Below are positions 51,705 through 60,500 of a stretch of DNA of 64,000 nucleotides, one piece after another. Under the pieces are notes generated by a model, which worked only from the letters and a program-made list of their open reading frames with translations, did not search any database and had not been told where the DNA came from. The translations under genes were made by a program, and so were the position numbers. The DNA comes from Acidobacteriota bacterium. Its GTDB lineage: Bacteria; Acidobacteriota; Blastocatellia; Pyrinomonadales; Pyrinomonadaceae. The first letter of the stretch is position 1, and every line of letters begins with the position of its first letter. The stretch covers positions 1-64,000 of the forward strand of contig JAFAZX010000097.1 of NCBI GenBank assembly GCA_019239425.1. Reading direction: 5' to 3'.

Positions 51705-53249
51705 ATGAGTGAAGAGGTGATAGTGGGCATCGACCTGGGGACGACCTTCTCCGCGATTGCCTACGTCAACGAGCACGGCCGCCCCGAAGTGATACCGAAC
51801 CGCGAGGGCGAGCGCACGACGCCCTCCGTCATCTTCTTCGAGGAGGGCGGGAACCCCATCGTCGGGGCCGAGGCCCGCAACCAGGCCATCGTGGAACCAC
51901 GCCGCACCGTCCGGTTCGTCAAGCGGGAGATGGGGAACCCTTCCTACCGCGTGAACGTCGACGGCAAGGACTACTTCCCCGAAGACCTCTCGGCGATGAT
52001 TCTGAAGAAGCTGAAGAACGACGCCGAAGCCTTCCTCGGCAAGGAGGTGAGCAAGGCCGTCATCTCCGTGCCGGCCTACTTCAAGGACGCCCAGCGGGAG
52101 GCGACCCGGCAGGCGGGGAGCATCGCGGGCCTCGACGTCATCCGGATCGTGAACGAGCCGACGGCCGCCGCGCTGGCCTACGGCTTCGACAAGGTGGAGG
52201 GGAACCAGACCATCCTCGTCTACGACTTCGGGGGCGGCACCTTCGACGTCACCGTCATGCGCGTCCAGGGCAAGGAGTTCACCATCCTCGCCACCGACGG
52301 CGACGCGATGCTCGGGGGCAAGGACATCGACGCCCTCCTCGTCGAGCACTTCGCGGAGGAGTTCCAGCGCGAACACGGGATCGACCTCCGCCTCGACCCC
52401 CACACCCACCAGGACCTGTGGGACAAGGCCGAGATCGCCAAGAAGAACCTGTCGTTCAGGTCGCCGCTCATGGAGGCCCTCTCGTCCGGCGCGAAGGCCC
52501 TGCGCATAGACCTCGACCGGGAGCAGCTGGAGGAGATGATCGCCGACCTCATCAGCCAGACGGAAGAGTGCATGAACCGCGTCGTCGAGGCGGCCGGCGT
52601 CGGCTGGGCGGAGATCGACACCGTGCTCCTCGCGGGGGGCTCGAGCCGCATCCCGGCCGTCAAGGAGATGATCAGGCGGGTGACGGGTAAGGACGCGGCG
52701 CGCGACATGAACCCCGACGAGTGCGTGGCGCTCGGCGCCGCCATCCAGGCCGTGGTCACGACCGTCGAGACGGAGGGCGCCGGCTCGGCCCCGCCGCTCG
52801 AAGGCGGGGCCGACATCGTCGTGCAGGACGTGGCCTCGCACAGCCTCGGCGTGAAGGCGCTCTCGAGCGACCGCAGCAAATACGTCAACAGCATCATCAT
52901 CCCGCGCTTCACGCCGATCCCGTGCGAGCGGACGCGCACGTACGCCACCGGCGAGGACAACCAGAGTCGGGTCGAGATCGAGATACTGCAGGGGGAGGAC
53001 GAGGACGCGAGGTCTCCCGACGTCCACCTCATCGGGAAGGCGGGGCTGCGGAACCTGCCGCCGCACAAGGCGGGCGACCTCGCCATCGAGGTCACGCTGC
53101 GCTACACCGCCGACGGCGTGATCGAGGTCGTGGCTAAAGAACTCGGCAGCGGCCAGACGGCGCGCGAGGTGGTCATGCAGAAGGCCGGCGCCCTCTCGCC
53201 CGACATCCTCCGCGAGAAGCAGGAGCTGTTGGCGCACACGGATTTCTAA
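51705..53249 (+). CDS. Lidless Hsp70 (DnaK-like) 1
   Basis: The 514-aa protein starts at ATG 51705 after GGAGAGC. The actin-type ATPase domain has GIDLGTTFSAIAYVNEHGRP, NEPTAAALAYGFDKVEG, VYDFGGGTFDVTVMRVQG and LLAGGSSRIPAVKEMI. The substrate-binding beta domain (GVKALSSDRSKY ... EVTLRYTADGVIEVVAKELG) is present, but the protein ends shortly after it at KQELLAHTDF, so the roughly 100-residue helical lid of DnaK (about 640 aa) is missing. Without a lid, client binding would be fast and weak. It pairs with the GrpE-like gene before it and a second lidless Hsp70 after it. Confidence 0.92.
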   Translation: MSEEVIVGIDLGTTFSAIAYVNEHGRPEVIPNREGERTTPSVIFFEEGGNPIVGAEARNQAIVEPRRTVRFVKREMGNPSYRVNVDGKDYFPEDLSAMILKKLKNDAEAFLGKEVSKAVISVPAYFKDAQREATRQAGSIAGLDVIRIVNEPTAAALAYGFDKVEGNQTILVYDFGGGTFDVTVMRVQGKEFTILATDGDAMLGGKDIDALLVEHFAEEFQREHGIDLRLDPHTHQDLWDKAEIAKKNLSFRSPLMEALSSGAKALRIDLDREQLEEMIADLISQTEECMNRVVEAAGVGWAEIDTVLLAGGSSRIPAVKEMIRRVTGKDAARDMNPDECVALGAAIQAVVTTVETEGAGSAPPLEGGADIVVQDVASHSLGVKALSSDRSKYVNSIIIPRFTPIPCERTRTYATGEDNQSRVEIEILQGEDEDARSPDVHLIGKAGLRNLPPHKAGDLAIEVTLRYTADGVIEVVAKELGSGQTAREVVMQKAGALSPDILREKQELLAHTDF

Positions 53250-53293
53250 GGCCCGGCGCCCGCCGCGGCGGGGCCGGTGAGGAGCGAACGCAA

Positions 53294-54817
53294 ATGGGCA
53301 AAGTTGTCGGCATGGACTTGGGCACCACCTACTCCGCCGTGGCGGTGGTCAACAAACACGGGCGGGCGGAGATCGTCCCCAACCGCGAGGGCGAGCGCAT
53401 CACCCCGTCGGTCGTCCTCTTCGACGGCGACGCGCCCATCGTCGGGAGCATGGCGAAGCGTTCGGCCGTCGCGAGCCCCGACAACGTCATCCAGTTCGTC
53501 AAGCGGCAGATGGGGAACCCCTCGTGGAAATTCCCGACCGAGGGCGGGCACGTCTACACGCCGGAGGAGGTCTCCGCCGTCATCCTCAAGCGCCTCAAGG
53601 AGGACGCCGAGACGCTCCTCGGCGAGGCGGTCACGGACGCGGTGATCACCGTCCCCGCGTACTTCGACGACGCCCAGCGGAAGGCGACGCAGGACGCCGG
53701 GCGCATCGCGGGGATCAACGTCCTGCGCATCATCAACGAGCCGACGGCCGCCGCCCTCGCCTACGGCATCGACAAGGTCGAGAGCCGCCAGACCATCCTC
53801 GTCTACGACTTGGGCGGCGGGACGTTCGACGTCACCATCATGCGCCTCGGCGACGGGGCCATCGACGTGCTGGCGACCGGCGGGAACCGGAACCTCGGCG
53901 GCTTCGACTGGGACAACGCCGTCATGAATTTCCTCAACGAGGAGTTCACCAGGCAGGGGGGCGATGACCTCTTCGACAACCCGACGCTCCAGCAGGATTT
54001 GCGCGACAAGGCGGAGATCGCGAAGAAGACCCTCTCGTCGAGGGAAAAGACCAGCGTGTTCCTCTCCGCCGGGGGGAAGAATATCTCCGTCCCCATCACG
54101 CTCGCCGACTTCGAGCGCATCACGGAGCCCCTGCTGAAGAAGACGGCCGCCATCATGGAGTTCGTGTTGGAGGACGCCGAACTCCGGTGGGCCGACATCG
54201 ACAAAGTCATCCTCGTCGGCGGCTCGACGAGGATGAAGGCCGTGCCGGCTCTCGTGGAGAGAGTTACGGGGAAGAAGCCCTCGATGGAAGTCCACCCCGA
54301 CGAGGTCGTGGCGATGGGCGCGGCCTTGCAGGGCGCGCTGATCCAGTTGCAGGAGGGCCGGAGCGACCTCGTGGAGCGGGAGTCCTTCCCGCTGGTGGAG
54401 ATCAACGACGTCTGCTCGCACAGCCTCGGCGTCGTCACCCACGACGAGCTGGGCCGCGCCCACAACTCAATCGTGCTCAAGAAGAACACGCCGCTCGGCA
54501 CGAGGGTGAGCGACCGCTTCCAGACCCTCTCGGATCGGCAGACCGCGCTGGACGTGCAGGTCACCGAGGGGGAGGAGAGCGACGTGCGCCACGTCAAGGT
54601 CATCGGGAACCAGGAGATAAGGATTCCCCCTTACCCGAAGGGCGCGCCCGTCGAGATCTTCTTCGAGTGGAACCTCGACGGCATGCTGAACGTGAGCGTG
54701 TTCGACCTCACGGCCGACAGGGAGTTGAGCGGGTTCGAGATCAAGCGCGGGTCTAACCTGGACGACCGGCAGGTCGAGGAGAAGCAGCGGAAGCTGGCGC
54801 GCGTCGCGGTGAACTGA
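53294..54817 (+). CDS. Lidless Hsp70 (DnaK-like) 2
   Basis: The 507-aa paralogue of the preceding gene starts at ATG 53294 with VVGMDLGTTYSAVAVVNKHG. Phosphate-2 is VYDLGGGTFDVTIMRLGD and the adenosine motif is ILVGGSTRMKAV. The substrate-binding sheet is present (VTEGEESDVRHVKVIG, FEWNLDGMLNVSVFDLTADR), and the chain stops at KLARVAVN without the lid. The two copies are well diverged, so the duplication is old and each probably has its own client. A J-like gene follows 8 bp later. Confidence 0.92.
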   Translation: MGKVVGMDLGTTYSAVAVVNKHGRAEIVPNREGERITPSVVLFDGDAPIVGSMAKRSAVASPDNVIQFVKRQMGNPSWKFPTEGGHVYTPEEVSAVILKRLKEDAETLLGEAVTDAVITVPAYFDDAQRKATQDAGRIAGINVLRIINEPTAAALAYGIDKVESRQTILVYDLGGGTFDVTIMRLGDGAIDVLATGGNRNLGGFDWDNAVMNFLNEEFTRQGGDDLFDNPTLQQDLRDKAEIAKKTLSSREKTSVFLSAGGKNISVPITLADFERITEPLLKKTAAIMEFVLEDAELRWADIDKVILVGGSTRMKAVPALVERVTGKKPSMEVHPDEVVAMGAALQGALIQLQEGRSDLVERESFPLVEINDVCSHSLGVVTHDELGRAHNSIVLKKNTPLGTRVSDRFQTLSDRQTALDVQVTEGEESDVRHVKVIGNQEIRIPPYPKGAPVEIFFEWNLDGMLNVSVFDLTADRELSGFEIKRGSNLDDRQVEEKQRKLARVAVN

Positions 54818-54825
54818 GGAGCACC

Positions 54826-55269
54826 ATGGACGACATATACAAGATGCTGAACATCCCCCGGCAGGCGGGCGAGGCCGAGGTCAGGGAGTGCCTCCGCCGG
54901 GAGCTGCGGACGTGGACGCAGCGTGAGAGCAACGCCGCCACGCTCGAGAAGAGGCAGGAGGCCGAGCGGATGATCAAACTCATCGACGAGGCCGAGACGA
55001 CGCTGTCCGACCCGCGGCGGCGGGCGGAGTACGACCAGCGCCTCGACGCCTTCCTCGAAGGGGGTGGGGACGGCGCGGCGCGGCAGGCGGACGAGACCGT
55101 CGGCGGCCTCATCGAGAAGGCCGCCCTCCTGCTCCGGATGGGCAACTACCCTCCCGCGATCAGCCTGCTCAAGAGGGCCGTCAATTACGACCCCGCCAAC
55201 GCGATGGCCGAGAGGATGCTCAAGAACGCCAAGCGGGAGTGGGGGCAGTACCTGCTCAAGAACCACTGA
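54826..55269 (+). CDS. Degenerate J-domain plus TPR protein
   Basis: The 147-aa protein resembles a J-domain over residues 1-72: MDDIYKMLNIPRQAGEAEVR, a helix II ending LRRELRTWTQRE, and helix III/IV with RMIKLIDEAETTLSDPRRRA-EYD. The HPD tripeptide that normally stimulates Hsp70 ATPase is absent in the loop after helix II. A short TPR-like pair follows (AALLLRMGNYPPAISLLKRA and VNYDPANAMAERML). It could dock on the adjacent Hsp70s without activating them. The gene starts 8 bp after Hsp70-2. Confidence 0.75.
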   Translation: MDDIYKMLNIPRQAGEAEVRECLRRELRTWTQRESNAATLEKRQEAERMIKLIDEAETTLSDPRRRAEYDQRLDAFLEGGGDGAARQADETVGGLIEKAALLLRMGNYPPAISLLKRAVNYDPANAMAERMLKNAKREWGQYLLKNH

Positions 55270-55401
55270 CGACGACGACCGGCCGCAGGCACGCGCCAAA
55301 ACTGACGTGACCGGACTGAGAGTTGGAGCGAGTCTTCAAAACCCCGGCGAACGTAAACGGTTCGCCGCCGACTTACCAGACAGCTGAGGAGGCGAAAAGA
55401 G

Positions 55402-56505
55402 ATGAGTGACGCGCAATACGCATACGAACAGGGTCTTCAGGCCGGCGGCGGGCAGGGGCTGGCGGCCCCGAGCCCGCGCATCGTTGACGCGATGAACAAG
55501 TGGAGCGGCTCCTTCTTCAAGCTGACTCTGCCGTCCGGGCTCGGGACCAAGGCGACGATCAAGAGCATCGAGGACGAGGGAGCGAAGGTCTTGTCGATGG
55601 GCATGTACCTCGGCCACCGTTCGGCGAACGTGACCGCCGTCCCCTACGACGGGGCCAGGTACGAAGGCCACACGATGAAGGACGAGTCGGAGGGCACCCT
55701 CTGGATGTACAACACCGACCTGCCGGACGGCTTCGCCCCGGCGGCCGGCGAGCGCTTCTTCGTCTCGCTCGGCAAGACCCACAAGTGCCACCAGTGCCGC
55801 GGGCAGGGCCGGGTCAGGTGCAGCTCGTGCGGCGGGCGGGTGAGGTGGACGGAGCGGCGGGGCGACAACATCATCGAGAAGGTCTGCAGCTGCGGCGACG
55901 GCAAGCAGAACTGCGGGTCGTGCGCCGGCTTCGGCGAGATGCTGCAGGGCCTGGACGTCTCCACCAAATACTTCTTCGACGAGCGGAAGGACAAGGAGTA
56001 TTCGGGGAGGCTGCCCGAGAATCTGCTCATGGGCTCCGCCGGCAACCTCATCTTCCAGCACACGGCCGATTTCGAGCGGCGGGTCATCGCCGAGGCGATA
56101 GACGGGTTCGAGCCCGAGGAGTTCGACCGGCTGATGAGGGACACGCACCATCAGCTGAAGTCGGCGGCGACCTCCAGCGTCGGGGACAAGATGGTGAACC
56201 CCCAAATCCTGCACGGCCTGATCGACGGCTACTTCAGAGGCATCCCCAACCCGGTGGCCGCGAACAAGAGGCTGGCGGAGGAGATACTGCCCGTCCGCAT
56301 GAAGTGCGAGGTGACGGACGTCCCCGTGCAGGCCGTCAAGTACGAGTACAAGGGTAAGGACTACTCGCTCTACGTCTACGGTAACAGCGGGGCGGTCTGG
56401 ACTGAGGGGGAGAAGCCTTCGGAGTTCACCTGGAAGCTCGGCGTGCTGTTGGGGGTCATCGGGGCCATCCTCCTCCTCATCCTTATCGCCGCCTTGGTGA
56501 AGTGA
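55402..56505 (+). CDS. Tail-anchored membrane protein with DnaJ-type zinc finger
   Basis: The 367-aa protein carries a DnaJ-like cysteine-rich region at about residues 128-180: HKCHQCRGQGRVRCSSCGG and VCSCGDGKQNCGSCAGFGEM, i.e. repeated CxxCxGxG-type knuckles that bind zinc. No J-domain is present. Upstream is a beta-rich part (GSFFKLTLPSGLGTKATIKS) and downstream a helical part (EFDRLMRDTHHQLKSAATSS). The C-terminus is a single hydrophobic helix (LGVLLGVIGAILLLILIAAL) that anchors it with most of the protein in the cytoplasm. GAGGAGGCG precedes the ATG. It could bring the Hsp70s to the membrane. Confidence 0.8.
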   Translation: MSDAQYAYEQGLQAGGGQGLAAPSPRIVDAMNKWSGSFFKLTLPSGLGTKATIKSIEDEGAKVLSMGMYLGHRSANVTAVPYDGARYEGHTMKDESEGTLWMYNTDLPDGFAPAAGERFFVSLGKTHKCHQCRGQGRVRCSSCGGRVRWTERRGDNIIEKVCSCGDGKQNCGSCAGFGEMLQGLDVSTKYFFDERKDKEYSGRLPENLLMGSAGNLIFQHTADFERRVIAEAIDGFEPEEFDRLMRDTHHQLKSAATSSVGDKMVNPQILHGLIDGYFRGIPNPVAANKRLAEEILPVRMKCEVTDVPVQAVKYEYKGKDYSLYVYGNSGAVWTEGEKPSEFTWKLGVLLGVIGAILLLILIAALVK

Positions 56506-56530
56506 CGCCGGCCGGGACGGGAGGGGGCCG

Positions 56531-57499
56531 ATGACAGCCGTCGGGCGCTGCCCGCGCTGCGGGCTGCGGATTCGGATAAGCACCACTTTCTGTCCCGCGT
56601 GCGGGTTAGAGTTGGCCGCGCCGGCCGCCGCCCCCACGGCGGCCGGCGTCGTCGACTACTACGCCGCCCTCGACCTCCCGACGGGGCTGACCTGCGAGCA
56701 GCTGCGGGTCGCGCTCCGGGAGGCCTACCGCGTCTGGAGCCGGCGGGCGAACAACTCGCCGTCGGTCGAGCAGAGGCACGAGGCCGAGCGGAAGCTGCTA
56801 CTCATCGACGACGCGGAGGCCACGCTCCTAGACCCCGCACGCCGGCGCGCGTACGACGAGGCCCTGAACGGACACGGAGGGGGCGGGAGTGCCGCCCCGC
56901 TCCCCGTCGTCCGCCGCCCCGTCGTGCCGCGGCAGGAGCCGGCCGCCGCGAGGGGCGGCGACGCCCCGGCGGAACCGCCTCGGGTTGACCCCGGCGGGCT
57001 TCGCGCTTTTTTCGGGCGCCGCGTCCTCCGCGGGACGATTGTGCAGGCGGAAGCGCCTTTCACGGGGCACCCGGACTTCGACTGGGTCGGCGTGCTGTTA
57101 AGGCTGGTCGTCCTGACGCTCGCCCTGATCTTCGTCGGCCCCGTAGTGCTGGGCGTAGTCATCGGGCTCCTCGTCGTGTGGCTCATGTTCTCGTTCGTGT
57201 TCCCGAGCGCGACCTCCCATTCCGCGGGGTGCATCGGCGGCCTCGTCAACCAGATGCTCGGCTTCTTCTTCACCAGGAAGCTGTTCGGCCCGAGGCGCGA
57301 GGTGCAGGTGAGAGACTACAGGCTGCGGGACGGCGCCGGCGAAGAGCATCAGCTCCGCGTCAAGGGCGAGATCGCGAGGGGGAACATGACCGTCGGCGAC
57401 GAGGTGGAGGTCGAAGGGGTCGACCGCGGCGGGATGCTCATCGTGCGCCGCGGGAGGAACCTGCGCACGCGGGCCGAGATCGTGGTGAGGGCCAGATGA
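56531..57499 (+). CDS. Zinc-ribbon / J-like membrane protein
   Basis: The 322-aa protein starts with a zinc ribbon (CPRCGLRIRISTTFCPACG), then a J-like domain at about 43-113 (YYAALDLPTGLTCEQLRVAL ... LLLIDDAEATLLDPARRRAY) that again lacks HPD in the expected loop. After a Pro/Ala linker come two membrane helices (VGVLLRLVVLTLALIFVGPV and VLGVVIGLLVVWLMFSFVF) and a C-terminal small beta domain (GEIARGNMTVGDEVEVEGVD). Its stop overlaps the start of the ATPase gene (ATGA). It is the second membrane-bound J-related component of the locus. Confidence 0.8.
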   Translation: MTAVGRCPRCGLRIRISTTFCPACGLELAAPAAAPTAAGVVDYYAALDLPTGLTCEQLRVALREAYRVWSRRANNSPSVEQRHEAERKLLLIDDAEATLLDPARRRAYDEALNGHGGGGSAAPLPVVRRPVVPRQEPAAARGGDAPAEPPRVDPGGLRAFFGRRVLRGTIVQAEAPFTGHPDFDWVGVLLRLVVLTLALIFVGPVVLGVVIGLLVVWLMFSFVFPSATSHSAGCIGGLVNQMLGFFFTRKLFGPRREVQVRDYRLRDGAGEEHQLRVKGEIARGNMTVGDEVEVEGVDRGGMLIVRRGRNLRTRAEIVVRAR

Positions 57500-60477
57500 G
57501 GGGCGACTCCAAGCTGATCGGTAAGCTTTACGAGATCACCCGGGGCGACCTGGAGGCGGCCACCTTCCCGCCGCCGCAGCTCGGCCGCGTGCTCGACCGG
57601 ATGAGCTTCGTGCGCCTGTCGCGCGTCTCGCGCTTCTGGCAGAGGGCGGACGACAACGACCCGGTGCCTCTCGAACACGCCGCGGAGGATTTCGTCACCG
57701 GGCTCCACGGGCAGGCCTGCCCCTGGCTCTTTCTAATCTGCGGCTCGCCCCGCGGCCTGGAGTGCTGGTTCGGCGCGGCGCTCTCGAAGCTCGACCGGGA
57801 GTCCCTGCGGCTGGCCGTCAACAGCGCCTTCCCGGACTCGCGCTTCGGCGAAGCCGCTTCGCCCGACAAGTCCCATCTCGAAAGTCTGCGCCACGCCCTC
57901 GTCGTGACCGGGACGCCCAGCGCCCGGTCGGTCACCGAGCGCGAGTCCGGGGGGCAGCAGATAGAGAGGCTGTGCCGGGGGATGGCCGGGGCCAACTGGG
58001 CCTACGCGGTCTACGCCGAGCCCGTCGGCGCGGCGGAGGTCGTCGCGACGCTGAACGAGGTCGCGGCGCAGGTGCAGGACGCCTACGCCACCTACCTGCT
58101 CAAGGCGAGCGCGGCCGACGAGCACAACCGCACGGCGCAGCGTTACGTCGAGCTGCTGGAGGCGAAGTTGAAGCGGCTGGAGCGGGGCCGCTCGATGGGC
58201 ATGTGGGCCGCCCACGTCATGCTGCTGACGGACGGGGCCGCTTCGCTGGGCAGGGGCCAGACTCTGATCCACGGCGCCTTCTCCGGGGAGGCTTCAGTCC
58301 CCGACCCTGTGCGCGTGCGGCCGTGCGCGGCGGGCGCACGGGAGTCGCCGCCCCTCGAGCCGCTGAACAGCACGGAACTCGCCGTCCTTACCCGGCCGCC
58401 GCGCGAAGACTACCCCGGATACGAGGTCGTCGGCTACTCGCGGTTCGGGGTCGAGGCGGGCCGCGCCGGGGAGGACGCGGTCACGGTCGGGGAGGTGGTC
58501 GACCGCGGGCGCCGCACGGGCAACGTCTTCGGAATTCCCCGCAGGGATTTGACGAAACACGGGCTCGTGGTGGGGGTGACCGGGAGCGGCAAGACGAACA
58601 CGTGTTTCGAGCTGCTCGATCAGGTGTGGGACGGCGGACGGGGCGTGCCGTTTACGGTCATCGAGTCGGCCAAGTCCGAGTACCGGTCTCTGTTGAAGAG
58701 CCACAGGTTCAAGGGGCTCAGAGTCTTCACCGTGGGGGACGAGACGACTTCGCCGCTCCGCCTCAACCCCTTCGAGGTGCCCGGGGGCGTCCTCGTCCAG
58801 ACACACATCGACTACCTCAAGTCGCTCTTCTCGGCCGCGTTCGTCCTCTACCCGCCGATGCCCTACGTGCTCGAACAGAGCTTGCAGGAGGTCTACGAAG
58901 ACCGCGGTTGGGACTTGGTCGAAAACAGGAACGGGCGGGGCGCGGACTCGCCGCGGGCGTTCCCCACGCTGTCCGACCTCGCGGCGAAAGTGGAGGTGGT
59001 CGTCGAGCGGATGGGCTACGACGACCGGCTGACGATGGACATCAAGGCCGGCCTGCTCGCCAGGATCAACCAGCTCCGGCTGGGCGGGGGGAAGGGGCCG
59101 ATGCTCGACGTCCGCCACTCCCACGGCACCTCAGTCCTGTGGGAGTCGCCCTGCCTGCTGGAGCTTAAACAGGTGGTGAGCGACGACGAGAAGGCGTTCA
59201 TCATCGGCCTCCTCATCATCAACCTCTACGAGTATTACGAGGCCCGCCCGCACCTCGCGCGCGGCGAGCTGCGCCACGTGACCCTGATCGAAGAGGCGCA
59301 CCGGCTCCTGCGGAACGTCTCGACCGAGCAGGGCGGGGAGGTGGCCGCGAACCCGAAGGGTAAGGCCATCGAAGTCTTCGCCAACATCCTTTCCGAGATC
59401 AGGGCGTACGGCGAAGGCATTTTAATCGCGGAGCAGATTCCCACGAAGCTCGCCCCCGACGCCGTCAAAAACACCAACCTCAAGATAGTCCACCGCCTGG
59501 TCTCCGAAGACGACCGCCGCCTGCTGGGCAGCACCATTAACCTGAGCCAGTCGCAGTCCGCGTACCTCGCCACGCTGCGCGCCGGGGAGGCCGTCGCTTA
59601 CGCGGAGGGCCTGCAGAAGCCGGTGCTGCTCTCCGTCCCGCTCGCGCGCGCGAAGCCGGCCGCGGGGAACATGCCGGCCGCGGAAGTCAGGGAGGCCATG
59701 TCCCCGTTCCTGCGAAGGCGGAACGGCCTCGACGGCGCGCGCGCCCGGTGTGCGATGTGCGAGCGAAACGGCGCGGCGAGTCACCACGGCGGCGGCTCCT
59801 TCAGGCGCACGGGGCCGGCCCTCTCCTCCTCGTTCGTCCGGCTCTTCAACGCGCTCAGGTGTAACAAGGCCCTGGTCGTCGCCGCCTACACAGACTTCCG
59901 TGCTTCGTGCAGGCGTGAGTCATCCGTGCCCAAGCGCGAGGGGGCCGAGTACTGCCTTTTCGTCGACTTGCTGGAGGCCGAAGTCGAGCGCCGCGGCGAG
60001 CACGCGGCGTGGACTCATGAGGACGTGGGGCGGGCGATAGAGCTGGCGTCGGCCGTCGCTTTCAACCTGTCGAATAACTTGGGCCGCGAGACGGTCAAAG
60101 AAACCGAAAGGGGCCACTCGAAGGAGCTGCTAGCGTTCTCGGCCCTGTGCAAGCGCCTTCACAAAGAGCCCTCGCCCCCGTACGCGGGCTGTCGCTCCTG
60201 CGCGGAGCCCTGCTACTACCGCTTCGACATGTCCCGCGGGGGCCGGAAGCACGTCGGCGAATTCCGCGAAGCCTTCTACGACCCGCGGGTCGGGAAGGAC
60301 GAGCTGGCGCGGATCTGCTGGGACGCGAGTGCCGAGCGTTTTCTGGCCGGCGACCTGCGGGCCAGGCGGGGTGCCTCACTCTGCTTCGCGGCGCAGCGGC
60401 TGGCGGACTTGGGCCTCTCCGACGCACTACAGGAGGAGGTCAGCCGGGAGCTGACGCGCAGTTTTGAAAGGCTCTGA
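57496..60477 (+). CDS. HerA/FtsK-type P-loop ATPase with C-terminal cysteine motif
   Basis: The 993-aa protein starts at ATG 57496, overlapping the previous stop. After a helical N-terminal part of about 340 residues, Walker A is GVTGSGKT (360-367) in KHGLVVGVTGSGKTNTCFEL and Walker B is near 596-602 (VTLIEEAHRLL). Family motifs IESAKSEYRSLL, LRLNPFEVPGG and IRAYGEGILIAEQIPTKLAP follow the DUF87/HerA pattern. The last part (about 750-990) has CAMC and a C-x2-C-x3-C cluster (GCRSCAEPCYYRF) that could bind metal. Such hexameric ATPases pump DNA or act in defence islands; here it is coupled to chaperone-like genes. It has no membrane helix. Confidence 0.88.
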   Translation: MRGDSKLIGKLYEITRGDLEAATFPPPQLGRVLDRMSFVRLSRVSRFWQRADDNDPVPLEHAAEDFVTGLHGQACPWLFLICGSPRGLECWFGAALSKLDRESLRLAVNSAFPDSRFGEAASPDKSHLESLRHALVVTGTPSARSVTERESGGQQIERLCRGMAGANWAYAVYAEPVGAAEVVATLNEVAAQVQDAYATYLLKASAADEHNRTAQRYVELLEAKLKRLERGRSMGMWAAHVMLLTDGAASLGRGQTLIHGAFSGEASVPDPVRVRPCAAGARESPPLEPLNSTELAVLTRPPREDYPGYEVVGYSRFGVEAGRAGEDAVTVGEVVDRGRRTGNVFGIPRRDLTKHGLVVGVTGSGKTNTCFELLDQVWDGGRGVPFTVIESAKSEYRSLLKSHRFKGLRVFTVGDETTSPLRLNPFEVPGGVLVQTHIDYLKSLFSAAFVLYPPMPYVLEQSLQEVYEDRGWDLVENRNGRGADSPRAFPTLSDLAAKVEVVVERMGYDDRLTMDIKAGLLARINQLRLGGGKGPMLDVRHSHGTSVLWESPCLLELKQVVSDDEKAFIIGLLIINLYEYYEARPHLARGELRHVTLIEEAHRLLRNVSTEQGGEVAANPKGKAIEVFANILSEIRAYGEGILIAEQIPTKLAPDAVKNTNLKIVHRLVSEDDRRLLGSTINLSQSQSAYLATLRAGEAVAYAEGLQKPVLLSVPLARAKPAAGNMPAAEVREAMSPFLRRRNGLDGARARCAMCERNGAASHHGGGSFRRTGPALSSSFVRLFNALRCNKALVVAAYTDFRASCRRESSVPKREGAEYCLFVDLLEAEVERRGEHAAWTHEDVGRAIELASAVAFNLSNNLGRETVKETERGHSKELLAFSALCKRLHKEPSPPYAGCRSCAEPCYYRFDMSRGGRKHVGEFREAFYDPRVGKDELARICWDASAERFLAGDLRARRGASLCFAAQRLADLGLSDALQEEVSRELTRSFERL

Positions 60478-60500
60478 AACCTGGACGGGAGGGACTTGAG

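Noticed and set aside
57178..57495. Extension of the HerA-like ATPase upstream of 57496
   Set aside because: It overlaps the conserved zinc-ribbon/J-like gene and is Arg-rich shadow sequence; ATG 57496 overlaps the previous stop, as expected in an operon.
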